This document shows positions 49,878-62,449 of a stretch of DNA of 64,000 nt, piece after piece (the stretch's first letter is position 1; each line of letters begins with the position of its first letter). A model generated the notes under the pieces. It was not told the origin of the DNA, did not search any database, and saw nothing but the letters and a program-made list of their open reading frames with translations. The DNA lies in the NCBI GenBank assembly GCA_904063045.1, contig CAJFCJ010000005.1, positions 3,684,504-3,748,503 on the forward strand, given 5' to 3'. Origin of the DNA: Dimorphilus gyrociliatus. Taxonomy: Eukaryota > Annelida > Polychaeta > Dinophilidae. The position numbers and the translations under genes were made by a program.

Positions 49878-50968
49878 ATGACTAGGCGCCACAAAGCTTT
49901 CTTATTGATTCAGATCTGCTGTTTTATTGCTGTTATTGTTACCGCTTCGTTAGCTATTGATGCTTTAAGAACAACTCGATCAGATTTGGTAATCAAGATT
50001 TTCTCTTTTACAAAAGTGGAAATCAATTATGATAAATTAACTTTGTTGAACTTTGCACTAATATTTAACATTATTGGCAGTTTTGCCATGAACCTTTTAT
50101 CCCTTTTTGGTATTCACTTTGCGAATAGGAACAAGGTTAGAGCTTTGGAAGCTTATATTATTTGTCAAAACGTTGTATTCATTCTACATAGCACATCTAT
50201 CATACTCGCTTCACTATATCATGCCAATATTTCTGAAGGATTGGGTGTTGCCATGCATTCCAGAATGGGTACTTATTACCGTAATAAATCGATGATATTG
50301 AAGAATAGGTTAAGCTGGGCTCGTGATGAGGTTTCACAGGCCTGGGATATAGCTCATTTACGGGTAATCCTCAAAGCTTTTATGAGGTTTATCTTACTCT
50401 TGAATTTATTTTTTCTATCAGTATCAGTGCTGCGGTTTGAGAATATCATCTAGTAACCCTAGAACTAATCCTATGGCGTTCTATATCTGCAGAAGCGCAT
50501 GGGGAAAAAGCACAACTGATAAAAACGAATCAGTATGTTAAGGGAATTAGAATATGATTTATGACTATATAAAAATATTTAGTTTTATTTACATTTTTAT
50601 TAGTTTTACTCTTCTTATTTATTTTCCCTCTGTCCCTCTTTCTCTTTTCTTTTTTATAGTTTATTCCAAAATTTCCACCGAGCTGTTGTAAAGCTAAAAA
50701 TGGAGGAGCCTATCCAAAGATAAAAGATTCTTTTAAGTTAGAAATCGAAGCTGTAAATGATTGGAAAAGTTGTCTGCTTGTAGATTATGAAGATAATAAT
50801 AATATTAATAAAGACTCTTGCTATAAACCAATAGCCAATTTATTAGAAACCTATACAAAGATGGCGTTAGGTTGTTCAGTTATAAATTCTAGTTTACAGG
50901 TTAAAATTACATCTTTTAATAATTATTTAAGAATAGCTTCCTTATACACAGATAATAATAATATTTAA
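49878..50968 (+). CDS. Tetraspanin (TM4 uncertain)
   Basis: Three phase-0 exons: 49878-50363, 50422-50532 and 50660-50968, about 301 codons. Exon 1 has TM1 (FLLIQICCFIAVIVTASLAI), TM2 (LLNFALIFNIIGSFAMNLL) and TM3 (YIICQNVVFILHSTSIILASL). Exon 2, hidden between two introns, starts with the CCG motif (YQCCGL), and exon 3 has PPSCC and later single Cys residues ending ALGC. This order is the large extracellular loop of a tetraspanin. TM4 should follow the last Cys, but the frame ends without a hydrophobic segment. Either an unseen splice (cag|gttaaa near 50900) leads to a TM4 exon, for which an open stretch at 51039-51146 with RTLFITFLCFFLALI is a candidate, or TM4 has been lost. Role: membrane organiser; partners unknown. 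Confidence 0.75.
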
Positions 50969-51631
50969 TGCAATACTGGTAAAGAACGTTATGAATTCCC
51001 ATAATAATCAGCAAGAAATATAACAATATATACATGATATGGAGATTTCTTTAAGGACAAACTATTTAGTAAACAGTAGAACCCTATTTATTACGTTTCT
51101 CTGTTTTTTTTTAGCTTTAATTGATGAATATACAGGCAATAAATAGCTAAAAAAAGAATGATAAATATTATAATTATCGTATTTAATGATTATGTTAACT
51201 TTATAAAAAGTAGGCGTAAAGATTTATTACTTTTATTATTTCTATTAATCAATTAGAAGGAAATAATTTAAAATAAAAAGAGTAAAATGCTTGTTTTATA
51301 TTTATATATTATGAAATTATGCTTTTTTTTGCCTTCTGTTTACTTCATTGTTATTATTGAGAGTGAAAGAAACTAAAAATTGACATCGAAAATAATAACT
51401 TAAACGAATTTGATATTCCCTTATTGTTTGTTATCTCTGACTATCACGTGTATATTCCGCAATTGATTCGTTTTACCGCTGTAACTGAATTAATTTTCAA
51501 TTTTTTGGCTATTTTTGGATAAAATATTCATTTCTGTTTGTATTTCATTAATCCTGCTAAAAAAATTATATTCCTGATTGCGATATATTTATAGAAATTG
51601 TAAAATTATCATTTTATCGCTCAAAGCAACC
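50969..51631. other. Spacer before ELP1
   Basis: Holds the open stretch at 51039-51146 that may be the last (TM4) exon of the tetraspanin; the splice phase was not resolved. The rest is AT-rich 3' and 5' flank. Confidence 0.4.
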
Positions 51632-54600
51632 ATGAGAAACTTGTCAATTTCAAATTATGACGAAGTAAATTTTGATGATCTGAAACATTCCAAACACATA
51701 TGCGTAAACACAGACACGACTGATGTCTTTGTGGCCACCGATAAAAGTCTTGTTGAAGTGGATATTAGGGCAAAAAAGGCGAGTTATTACAAACTGACCA
51801 TCCAAATTATTTCACAACTATGATTTAATATTTCACAGATTATTAATCAGATTACGTTGAGAGAAATTGACTTTCTAAACGGTGATGAAAATGTTGTTGG
51901 GATAGAGTATTTACCTGATCAACAAAGTCTTTGTGCTGCTACGAATAAAGGACATCTATTTCTATGGAGAGTAGTGGAGAGAGACGTAATTTTAAACGCA
52001 TATTTACATCTTTGAATAGATATTAAAGATTAATTATCACCCTTAGTTCGAGCAAGTTGGTGCTGTAGAAAGTGGCTTCGAGACGATGGAATGGAGTCCA
52101 GATCAAGAATTAATAGCATTAGTTACTGGGGATTTGACTTTAATTTTGATGACTCGCGATTTCGAGGTACTTAGCGAGCAAATTATTAATAGTGAATCTG
52201 AAGGTGAAGGGCAGTTGATAACTGTTGGTTGGGGTAAAAAAGCCACACAATTTCATGGCTCTGAGGGTAAGAATATTATAAGAAATCTTTTCGTAAATTA
52301 TTTCAATATTTGGGAAAAAAATTTATCTATATTTTTCATAAAGGAAAACAAGCTGCAACCGCAAAATTAGAACTTGAGGGTGGACTGAGATCCACAGATA
52401 ACTCTACTAGTCAAATAAGTTGGAAAGCTAATGGTGAAATGTTCGCTCTATCATGTTTTAATAAAGAATTAAACAGACGCCAAATTCGAATTTGGAGTAG
52501 AGAGGGTCAACTATTTTCATGTAATGAACACGTAGGACCAATTGAGCAGGCTCTTAGCTATAAGTAAGCTATAAGTAAATTTTATAAATGTTTTCTTTTT
52601 GTCTCCAACTTAAAAATTATAAAATTATGATATTATAATAATATATATGTATACATATATACATAGGTACATAATGTATACATGTTTACATATATACATT
52701 TATACATGTATATATGTCTACATATATTCATGTATGTATGTATACATTATTCATGTATGAATATACACATTTACATATATGTACATATGTATGTATTTAT
52801 GTATATGTGCATATGCATATAATTATATATAGAATAGACACATATATACATATATACATATATACATCTATACATATATACATCTATACATATATACATC
52901 TATACATCTATACATCTATACATATATACATCTATACATATATACATACGTATAATCATGTATACATCTATACATATATACATCTATACATGTATACATA
53001 TACACATATATACATATCTATTCTTTTCAGACCATCGGGAAATTTAGTCGCAACCTCTTTACACTATCGTGGAAAACATGAAGTTATATTTATAGAAAAA
53101 AATGGCTTACAGCACGGATCGTTTACGATATTTGGTGATAAAGATGATTATATAAAGCAAATGAGCTGGAATGTTGATTCGACTGTTTTAGCGTTGGTTG
53201 TATCTAATTCGAATGGCAATGAACGAGTTTATTTGTACACTAGTAGTAATTATCACTGGTGCCTTAAACAAGTCATTAATAAACCAGTTACTAAATTGAT
53301 ATGGGATCCTGAAGATGCTATGATTCTTCATATTGTAACATCTAATGGCGATTATGTGCGATATATTTGGCGTTGGATAATCTCCTCAAGCGTTAACGGC
53401 ACTTGTGCAGTTATTGATGGTGATTTGTTAAAAGTTACTAACTTTCAGGATGCCATCATCCCTCCACCTATGTGTTCCTTTATTATTAAGATGGAGAATC
53501 CTGTTTCAATGGTTTGCTTTGGAGATGATGACGAATTACTTGCTGTTGACTGCTGGGGAAAAGTTATTATTCATTCGATTAAAGGTAGCAATAGTATATA
53601 CGGGTCACCAATCCTGTTTGCATTATTTAAATTTTATTCATCCTTTTATAGAAAATGAAATTTTTAAACAAACGTCAAAGTTGTCACTAGACCAAGGAAA
53701 GTCTGAAAAATTAACAAAGTATTGTTCAAAACTCGTCCAGTATGTATATTCATATAAATGAGAAATTTTTTTATAGACTTACGAATTTGAACAGGTTGTT
53801 GAACAATCTAGGTACTGTTTGTCATATCACGTTTCATAGACATACAATCGTATGTGTATCGTGTAAATATGGAGAGCGGCTCCTAAATAAAATAGAAATA
53901 AGAGACGATTTTGCTGAAACTATCAGGTAAAAAAATATTAAGCTCTTTGTTTCAATGTATGATATACAAAAGATAAATTTGACTGTAGCTCAAAAAGTCT
54001 GGACCATGATGTTGTATGTTTAGCGTCTCTGAACAGCTTTGTAGCTTTACAAAAAAATGACGGAACTGTTTGGAAAATAGATAATGGTAATTATCTAAAT
54101 TAATAAATAAATTAATTTACTAACAACTGATATAAATCTGAATATGTCAATAGACTGTACATAATTTAATAGCTAAATGTCAATGCTATTGTTTCTGTTA
54201 TTGTAATTTTTAACATTTTTATTAGTATTATTATTATTATTACTATAATAATTTAAATTTATTTATTTAGATAACTTATTAGAACCTATGAAAGATGAAA
54301 ACGGTTTGAACATACAATTTTCTGATGTCTGTCAACAGATGTCACTATGCAAATTCAAGAACGCTGAGGTACTCTTTTTTTTAATTTTATTATTCAATTA
54401 CTTTCGTTGTTATTATAATAATTTCTTTTTATTTCTTTAATTTCCTCCTCTCTTGAATAATTCAAACGAGAAAAAATTTGTTTAAAACAGATACTATTGA
54501 TTGGATTAAGTAAAAGACATAAATTATTTGTGAACAATCAACAACTGAGCGATTGTTGCACTTCTTTCACCGTCAATCAAAATTTTGTCGTTTTTACAAC

Positions 54601-56985
54601 CCATCAGCATGTTATGAAATTTATTGATGGCGAAACGACTAAAGGTAAACTTTATCTGACAACATCAATAGAAATAAATAAAAAAAAAGAGTAATAGGTG
54701 AACTCGGCCAAGTTAAAGATATAGAAACAAACAAGATACATAGTATATACATTAAAGATAAACTCATAAATTTCTTTGCAGTAATGGATATGGAGAGGCG
54801 CTTAGAAAGGGGGAGTTCAGCCATTATATCACCTTCTGATACATCTGTAGTTTTACAGATGCCTAGAGGAAATTTAGAATGCATTCACCCTCGTCCCCTT
54901 TTTCTAACTTCCGTTCGTGGGCTATTAAACAGGACTGAATACTTTAAAGCCATAACGTTAATGAGAAAGCATCGAATCAATATGAATTTAATTTACGATC
55001 ACGATCCTGTAATGTTCATGAACAATCTCGATCAATTTGTTCATCAAGTGAATTCATCAACGTTAATTAATTTATTCTTAGCCGATTTAAATGAGCAAAA
55101 TGTTACAAAAACAATGTATCATTTTATGTATATAAGCGATAGAAAGAATACCGAATCGGGTTGTAAAGTTGACTTAATTTGCGACGCTTTAAGAGGGAAA
55201 ATGACAAAAATAGACTTTGACAAGTAAAAGCAAATATAAAAATTTTCTATTTATAATTCCTTTCTATTGGATTTTTTATCCGTCTTATCAGATTTCTCTT
55301 ATCAATATTAACAACGTTTATTAAGAAGAGTAAAAGGGAAGTTGAAAAGGCTTTATTACTTATTAAGAGGCTACAAGACGAGGGCGATAAAAGTAGAGCG
55401 GAGCAAGCTTTGAAGCATCTGCTGTTCTTAGTTGATGTGAACGAATTATATGATGTTGCCTTGGGATTATATGATTTTCAGCTTGTGCTTAAAGTCGCCG
55501 AAAAGTCGCAAAAAGTACGTAATTTCTTTTTTTTTATATCACGTTTGTTATTATTATTTTACTTTCTTCTTTACATATACTGTGTATAATCTTCTCTTAT
55601 GCTTCATTCTTACCTATAAAGAATTTAGGCCTATAGTTGAATAGAGTGAGAATGGTAAAAGTAATAATAGAGGGAAATGAGAAACATATATATATATAGA
55701 GTATATATATATATATATACACTGTATAAAATTTATATATTATATTAGTACATAAGTATACATATATTATATGCCCAATTTCTTTACTCAGGATCCGAAA
55801 GAGTACATACCATTTTTAAAGGAACTGCAACAACTGGATGAAGTCTATCGTCGCTTTGTAATAAATAAACACTTGAAGCGTCATAAAGAGGCACTTCCGT
55901 ACATTTGTCAGTGTATAGATAAGTTTGAAGAGTGTCTGGAATTCATCAGTGAGCATTCTCTCTATGCCGAAGCTTTGCGGTATTTCAAAGCCGGGAGCAA
56001 AGAATTCGAAAATGTATGCTTGCGGTACGGAAAGTACTTGTTCGAAAAGAAGAAATATGATCAAGCTGGTCTGATATATGTAAAGGGTGGCCATTATGAA
56101 GATTCTATTATAGCTTATGAAAAATGTTCCCTGTGGCGAGAGGCCATTTCATCGGCGACCAAATCTGGCTACAACCCCCAAGAGATGGCGTTACTCTCAA
56201 GACGTTTATCGGAAACGCTAAAAAAACAGAGGAAATTTATTGAAGCTGCCATCCTTATAGAACAGTACGCAGGCGATTGCGAAGGTGCCATCGAAGTGTT
56301 GATAGAAGGAAGATGTTGGCAGGAAGCGACCAGAATTATGCACAAGCACAATCGATTAGACTTCATACAAACGCACCTCAACGACGCCGTATTGGAAGCG
56401 TTTAGATCGATAAATTCTACTCTCGATGATTTACGGTCGAATTTCGAACGCAATTTGAACAGACTGTGTGTTGTTCGGGAAGAAAAAAAAAAGAGGGCGG
56501 CTGAATTATTATATGATGAGGAGGACGTCGGTAACGCCGACGTCTACTCAGATACTAGTAGTGTTATGACGGGGTCCGTTACTAGCGGAGGGACACGTTC
56601 CAGTGGAAAATCGACCCGTAGCAGAAAAAAGAAAGAAAGGAAATTATGGAGTTTAAGAGAAGGCTCGGTTTATGAGCACGCAGCGTTGGTCGACGCTTTA
56701 AGATCGATTTATTCCGAAGCGATCGAATATAAAACGGACGTGACCGATTTGCTGCGAATACTTTTCTCTACGGATATGCTAGATGAGGCTAGAAACGTAA
56801 GCGCTAAATACGGTGGCCTATTAGATATACTAGCTTTGTCCATAAGCGTTATCTGGAATGTGGAATTTTGCTTGGAAGCATCTAATTTTGAAGATGAACG
56901 ACACATTCGGGAATTTTGTGCATTAAAAGTTGCACCTGACATTGCGGCTTATAAAGATATGTCGTGGCAGATAGAAATAATGTAG
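51632..56985 (+). CDS. ELP1: ELP1 (IKBKAP), scaffold of the Elongator complex
   Basis: Thirteen exons: 51632-51778, 51839-51985, 52047-52266, 52344-52563, 53031-53584, 53652-53739, 53777-53926, 53989-54086, 54271-54368, 54491-54644, 54782-55223, 55292-55514 and 55792-56985. They total about 1244 aa (human 1332). The first half is two WD40 propellers: MRNLSISN at the start, [22 protein letters not shown]-like [34 protein letters not shown]. The second half is a TPR-like solenoid: [28 protein letters not shown]-like [36 protein letters not shown], then a Ser/Arg/Lys-rich tRNA-binding basic stretch ([11 protein letters not shown]). Role: with ELP2/3, cm5U/mcm5U modification of wobble uridine in tRNA. 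Intron 1 appears to use a GC donor. Intron 4 (52564-53030) is filled with microsatellite. Confidence 0.94.
52641..53020. repeat. TATACATA/TATACATC compound microsatellite in an ELP1 intron
   Basis: About 380 bp built from units such as TATACATA, TATACATC and ATGTATGT. It lies wholly within the intron between exons 52344-52563 and 53031-53584. It stays open in the + frame and joins the next exon, so a naive ORF gives an ELP1 fragment with a false Tyr/Ile/His-rich N-terminus. Confidence 0.95.
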
Positions 56986-58960
56986 GCGTGCATAGTGTGC
57001 ATTTTTGCAAAAAGACTGAATTCTTTACAATTGTAGCGAGAGGTATTGTGCGCATTGAATTGGGTGAACTTTTTTTGAACATTACTATATTGTCTGTTTT
57101 GAATACAATTGAGCCGGCCGAGCTTGCGGACGTGTATTTATATTAAAATTAATCAATTCAAGCATGACTAAGGCTGTTTACATCAACATTCCGAGTGCAT
57201 TATGAGTATAGCGCCTACAGGTCAAACCTAGTTCACTTGGCAAGTTGACAACTTGTTGAAAATAAAACGTTTGTAATTGTATTCGTCACAAAATGGAAGA
57301 TCACTAAACGAATGGAAGAGAATCTGTATAGCAGAACCATTCAACACGATCAGCAGCTACGTTAGTTATCCAAAAGGATTCAACTAATGATTAATGCTAC
57401 ATGTAGATAATACATTTTACATTAAACACAACAATTAGATGCTAGTACTTTTTTTCATTGTACGCATTTGATTTCGAACAGAATTGTCTTTACTTGATTG
57501 ATAAATTCATCTACAATTTAAAAAATTAAGATTATACGATTCTTAGTGCAAACCCAAAAAATTTTTTTCTTTTTCTATTCTCTCTCTCCCATATATATAC
57601 ATATATATATGTATTATAAAACATTTCATACTGCATCTATAAATGTATACGTATATAGATGTACAGTATAATTAATCTCTAAAAAGCTGGGCTTGCACTT
57701 TGAAAAAACATAGGTAAACGCATTCAAAATGAAAAATAAAATGTAAAATCACAGAAGAAAGAAAGATGATGAATAAGTAAAAGAGACAAGACAGACAAAG
57801 TATCCATCTATCTATCTTCTCTTCTAAATGGAAAACATAGATAGCTAGATGGACAGCAAGAGTTTCAAAAGAAAAAAAAACAAAAATAAACATTGATAAC
57901 ATTATATGTTAAAAAAAAGATAAACAAATTAAAAGGAATATTTTCGAAAATTAACAGAGAGACTCGGTGTGACCCTGTACAAAAAAATCAGTAAGGGTGC
58001 AGTACGGGTGTGACCGAACGAAAAATTCATCACAGAAATAGGCAGATATATAAACTCTCTTGTCGTTCTTTCCTTTTGTTTAATCAAAATTTGAAATAAA
58101 AAAGAGAAAAAACTTTTTTTTTTCGATTCGATAAAAAAAAGAAAAGAAGAAAAAGAAGAAAAAAGAGAGAAAGACAAAAAAAAGAAAAACCAATACAGTA
58201 GAAGTTTAAAATAAAAATTAATTAACTCGTTGTGACCACGCGCGTGCGTTTTTTTTCCTTTTTTTTTGTCTAATCAGCAGATTAATGAAAAAAAAATTAG
58301 TACAATCAGCAGATAATCAGTTAGTGTACAGATCAATGGAGTGATATGCGCGATTAGAGACAACAAAAAAACGATTGCAGGGGAAGAAAAAAGAAAAAGA
58401 AAAAAAAAAGAGAGAGAGAGAGAGAGATGGAGAAAAGAAAACAGGGTAAAAAAATTAAGAAAGAGGAAGAAGGAAGATTTTTAGACGGAGCAGAAAAAGA
58501 AGAAGGAGAAGAAGAAGCAGAAGAAGGTTTCGTATGAACAAAGTAAAAAAAATACAAACAAACAAACAAAAAAAACAAAGGATTAGGTTTAGGGTTAAAA
58601 AAAGGATAAAGCAAAAAATAAAAATACATATAAAGGATATAAGAATTATAAAGGAGAAGAAGAAAAAAAGAAAAGAAAAAAGGTAAAAAGTACCTTTGTA
58701 ACTTTTTTTCTTCTTCTTCCCCTCCCCCTCCCTCCCGCTTCTCCTCCTCCTCTTCTTTAAACAAACGACATGTATAAAAATTCTACAATATAATGCAATA
58801 TATAGATATTTTGTTATTGTTTTTTTTTTCTTTTTTTGTTGTTTATATTTGCATATAAATGCATGGATTAAGGATTTAAATATCCTACATACCATACATT
58901 ATTCTATATGCAAAATATACAACTTCGATATATATATATATATAGATATATACTGTATAC

Positions 58961-58992
<32 letters not shown>

Positions 58993-59303
58993 TAACAATA
59001 ATATTTATATATGCATAAAAGAGGGAAAAAAAAAAGAGACCTTTTTATATCTAATATAATGTGCATACAAAAAAAGCAGAACAAACTGAATCCTGAGACA
59101 CTTATAGCGTAACGTGAACATTAAAATAGCAATATTGTTCAAATCAATTTTTGTTCGAAATATTCTGGGAAAACGCTCGTACGAAGAATATAAATGGAAG
59201 CTCTCATACGTCACGCACTACGCCTACCATTAGTTTTAGACGTTTGCATAATTAAAAATAGTGACCTACATTACGAATAATAATAATTTTTGTTATGTAC
59301 AAC
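56986..59303. other. Gene-free convergent region between ELP1 and the zinc-finger gene
   Basis: 2.3 kb with no supported gene, between converging transcripts. Left part: ELP1 3' UTR. Middle (58100-58760): strongly purine-rich on the + strand with poly-A, GAAA and GA runs, which give long Phe/Ser/Leu frames on the other strand. Right (58920-58990): TA runs with the ACTGTATA palindrome. Some of the right part may be 3' UTR of the zinc-finger gene. Confidence 0.5.
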
Positions 59304-60876
59304 TTACTGGTCAGAATTTCTACAAGCATGCGCCACTTCGGGAGGTAATGCTTCTGGGGGTAAATTCGAATTTTCATCCTCCATTGGTTGTTCATCATCC
59401 TCCTCCTCCTCCTCCTCATCGTCGTCCGATTCGTGTTCATTGTCGTTTGAATCGCGTTTCGGTAGGCAGAGATCTAACTGCGATTGTGGCATAAGCGCTT
59501 TTAGGGCGTTTGTATACGCCTCTAGATCGATGTTGGACGGGAAGTTCTTCACTTGGGAAACGCTATCCGCCTTGTCCGGTTTGGAGACGGCCAGCGTCTG
59601 TTTGACGGGAGTAAGAGCCTGGGTCGGGAAGGGTAGAGGTTGTTTATTAGCAGTAGCGGCAGCGGCGGCCATAAGTGCCTGTTGTTTCACTTGAAATTCC
59701 GAGATGGAGCTCATCTGTTGAGAAAGTAGAGGCGAACGATGAACGTGCGAGGCGAGGTGTGAATTGAGGTTCTGTTTTGTGAGGAAGCCCTTATGACAAA
59801 TATCGCAGTAGAATGGCCTTGAATTAGTATGAGTCCAAAGATGCCGGTTCATCGCCGATTTTTGGGTGAAACCTTTTCCGCATTGAGTACATTTATAGGG
59901 TCGATAGCCAGTATGGATTCGAATATGAATTTGTAATTCGCTCTTCGCTTTAAACAATTTACCGCATTCGTAACATGGGAAGTTTGGGGGGCTGGATGGG
60001 GTTGTCGGAGGTATAGCTGTCGGAGGGGACATTATAATATGTGACGTAGGTTGCAGTAAGTTTGCAGAAGGTGCTTTGATGTGTGTTAAAGTGTGCTTCG
60101 ATAAATCGAAGGCTGACGGAAAAGTCGCTCCGCATTCCGTGCACGATTGCGGTTTGGACGACATACGGGCCATCTGCAAAAAAAATGGTAACAATAGTAA
60201 TACGGGTAGAGCTAATAGATAATGGATCGATAAGAGCAATATATATATAAATATATACATATATATGTATAAATCAGAGCATATATAAATAAATACTTAC
60301 TTTTAAAAGATTTTCGAATGGTATTGCGTTATGAGAAGTGGAAGAAGAGGAAGATGAAGAGGAAGTGGGAGTGGTAGCGGAGGAAACTGAAGTTGAGTTA
60401 GGCGCAGATGCCTCGCCATTCTTGCAATTTGTATCATCGTTGTTTTCTTTTTCATGGTCAATAATAAGCTTGTTATCCTCTAAACCTTCTTCTTCTTCTT
60501 CTTCTCCATCGTCAACATCATCGTCATCTTGGGCGATATCTTCATTCCTGCTTTCTGGCTTGCTAGGCTGAGAGCGACGTGAGCCAAAGATGGACGTTTT
60601 AGACATAGGGAAGACGGGCGGGGCGATTTCATCGTTTGGAGAGGCGACCTCCTCCTTCACGGATTTGGTCGGGGAAGAGATGTAATCATTCGTAATTGTC
60701 TGATTGATTTTAACGAGGAAGACTTCGTCGGAAGATAACGTGATACCAAGCAGGCCATCGACGGTAATTCGAGGTTGCGTCGAGAAGCTCGATTTGCACA
60801 GCATGCAAATTGTGTCAGTAATTAATTTCTGAAAACGTTCTTTCTCGCTATCGTGCTGCAGCATGGCGTTGGCCAT
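59304..60876 (-). CDS. C2H2 zinc-finger protein with four fingers
   Basis: Exons 60876-60301 and 60173-59304 join in phase 0 to give 481 aa. The N-terminal half has CMLC plus ITVDGLLGITLSSDEVFLVK, which looks conserved but which I cannot name, then acidic and Ser-rich low-complexity runs. Four C2H2 fingers follow in the second exon: CTECGATF..., CYECGKLF..., CTQCGKGF... and CDICHKGF.... The last three are spaced as a regular array with TGYRPYK and TNSRPFY linkers; the first stands alone about 45 residues before. The C-terminus is an acidic tract (ESDDDEEEEEE). Likely a nuclear DNA-binding regulator; no ortholog assigned. Exon 1 begins directly after an acceptor at its ATG. A 5' exon ending at about 61262 (ATG TTG AAT before gtaagt) would add three residues. 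Confidence 0.85.
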
Positions 60877-61832
60877 CTAAAAGTAGAATAGAATACAGGT
60901 GCACAATGAAGTCTATACAAAGCGCGCGGCAAGTCTAGGCCTACGGTATGGAATGCAAAATGTAAAGAGCGCATAAGAAGTGGTGAATATATTAAAAGTG
61001 TTGCATAGATCGTATAACGTTTATTTAAAGCATTCATGCACGGGCACGTTTACAAAAATTAGTCTCGACATGTACCTGCTTTTATGAATAGCGAATCGCT
61101 ATTAAGCAAATACTAACAGCACATAAGCCTATACATGTAAAGATAGAATAAATTATATACGCGCCCGTTTCTCTTTTGTTAGACGGCAGCTATGTTACTT
61201 AATTCGATTTAATACTAACTACAAATCGAACGATCGAACATTTAGAAGTAATTAAAACTTACATTCAACATTCGAAACGCTTGAAATTCAACGAAAGAGC
61301 GAGAAATTAATCATTTGTAGCCGCTGCGCGGCTCTACATATGCATAATGCGCAGCACACAGTTTATGCTAGAATGATTCAGTTGTCAGAGCTACATTGAT
61401 GTATCACGATTTATCGCTCACTAAACGCCTAGAAAATATACTGTAGGGCATTTACAATAATCATGATCGCTACTCAATCGTTTTAATGACTATGCTTTTA
61501 ATTACCTAAAATAAAAAAATTCATCATATGTGCAAAACATGAAATACATAAATGTAACAGTACATGTGTGGTGTACATTGCATTTTATCGATTGGTAACC
61601 CCCAACGCCATCTTGTTTATCATCTTGTTGGTTTTGTATCTGAATCTTTCGGCAATTTTTCATTAGCCAACCTAATAAAACAATAATCCATTCCCATTTG
61701 TGCACTGGATCTATAAAACTGGCTTAAAAGGAATTACCTTATATTTTCATAAATTTTAGAGGAAAAATCTGCTTTCGAAAATTCACAGATTATAGATTCT
61801 ATTTAACGCTCCGAACGATAATAGGTGAAGAT
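60877..61832. other. 5' region of the zinc-finger gene and spacer
   Basis: Includes a likely 5' exon of the zinc-finger gene on the minus strand with its donor at 61261 (gaat|gtaagt). The rest is spacer and promoter for divergent genes. A GC-richer patch near 61318-61345 stands out. No other gene seen. Confidence 0.45.
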
Positions 61833-62321
61833 ATGACTTCCCTTCCAAACGTCTTTAGGAGACAACGAGATAATGAGGAAAAATTAAATGCATTATTTAA
61901 GCAGCATTGTATCAGCTTCTTTAATTTTATGTTTGGAAATTCTACAAGATACAGCGTAAATGCGATGGTAATCGCTCGTGTACAGAAAAACGAAGAAGAT
62001 CGTCCTAGTGGTTGTATGCTCAGATTTGAACATGATAATATCCCAGCAGAAGAATCTTTGTATCATTCAGATATAAGCTCTGAAGATGGAGATGATTTAG
62101 CAAACATGTCATCAGCTAAACGAAAATGTGAAAAATCCGAAGAAGACGTAGAAGAGCCAGTCACCAAAAAGGCTAAATCTGATGAAGATTTAGAAGACGA
62201 AGAACTAGAAGACGAGATTGAAGAGGAAGAAGAAGAAGAGGAAGATGATGAAGAAGAAGAAACTGAGACTAATGACAAAGAAAAACCTAGCACTTCGAGC
62301 GAGGATGCTAACGTGAACTAA
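61833..62321 (+). CDS. Hypothetical acidic protein, 162 aa
   Basis: One uninterrupted frame from MTSLPNVFRRQRDNEEK. The first 80 residues look globular (LFKQHCISFFNFMFGNS, MVIARVQKNEEDRPSGCM). The second half has a bipartite basic signal (AKRKCEK... and TKKAKSDED) followed by a long Glu/Asp tract and a Ser/Thr tail. This composition suggests a nuclear protein, perhaps of the histone- or RNA-handling type. I do not recognise the family. The frame could hide a short intron, but none is needed. AATAAA lies about 40 bp after the stop, supporting an expressed transcript. Confidence 0.6.
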   Translation: MTSLPNVFRRQRDNEEKLNALFKQHCISFFNFMFGNSTRYSVNAMVIARVQKNEEDRPSGCMLRFEHDNIPAEESLYHSDISSEDGDDLANMSSAKRKCEKSEEDVEEPVTKKAKSDEDLEDEELEDEIEEEEEEEEDDEEEETETNDKEKPSTSSEDANVN

Positions 62322-62449
62322 ATTTATATGTTAATACTCTGGAATAGTTTACGTATAAATAAAATTTTATATAATTATTTAGTCAAAAATAGGAGAGAGA
62401 AAAGAGAATGAGATAGGATAGAACAAATAAGAAAATGAAAAAAAGATCG

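Noticed and set aside
52714-53030. N-terminal 100 residues of the 314-codon frame, rich in Tyr, Ile, His and Thr
   Set aside because: They translate the TATACAT microsatellite in an ELP1 intron; real coding begins at 53031 after an acceptor.
58354-58895. Two overlapping minus-strand frames of over 130 codons rich in Phe, Leu and Ser
   Set aside because: Products of the purine-rich low-complexity tract, with no domain and no splice context.
62063-62293. Poly-Ser frame on the minus strand
   Set aside because: Antisense shadow of the Glu/Asp tract in the 61833-62321 gene.
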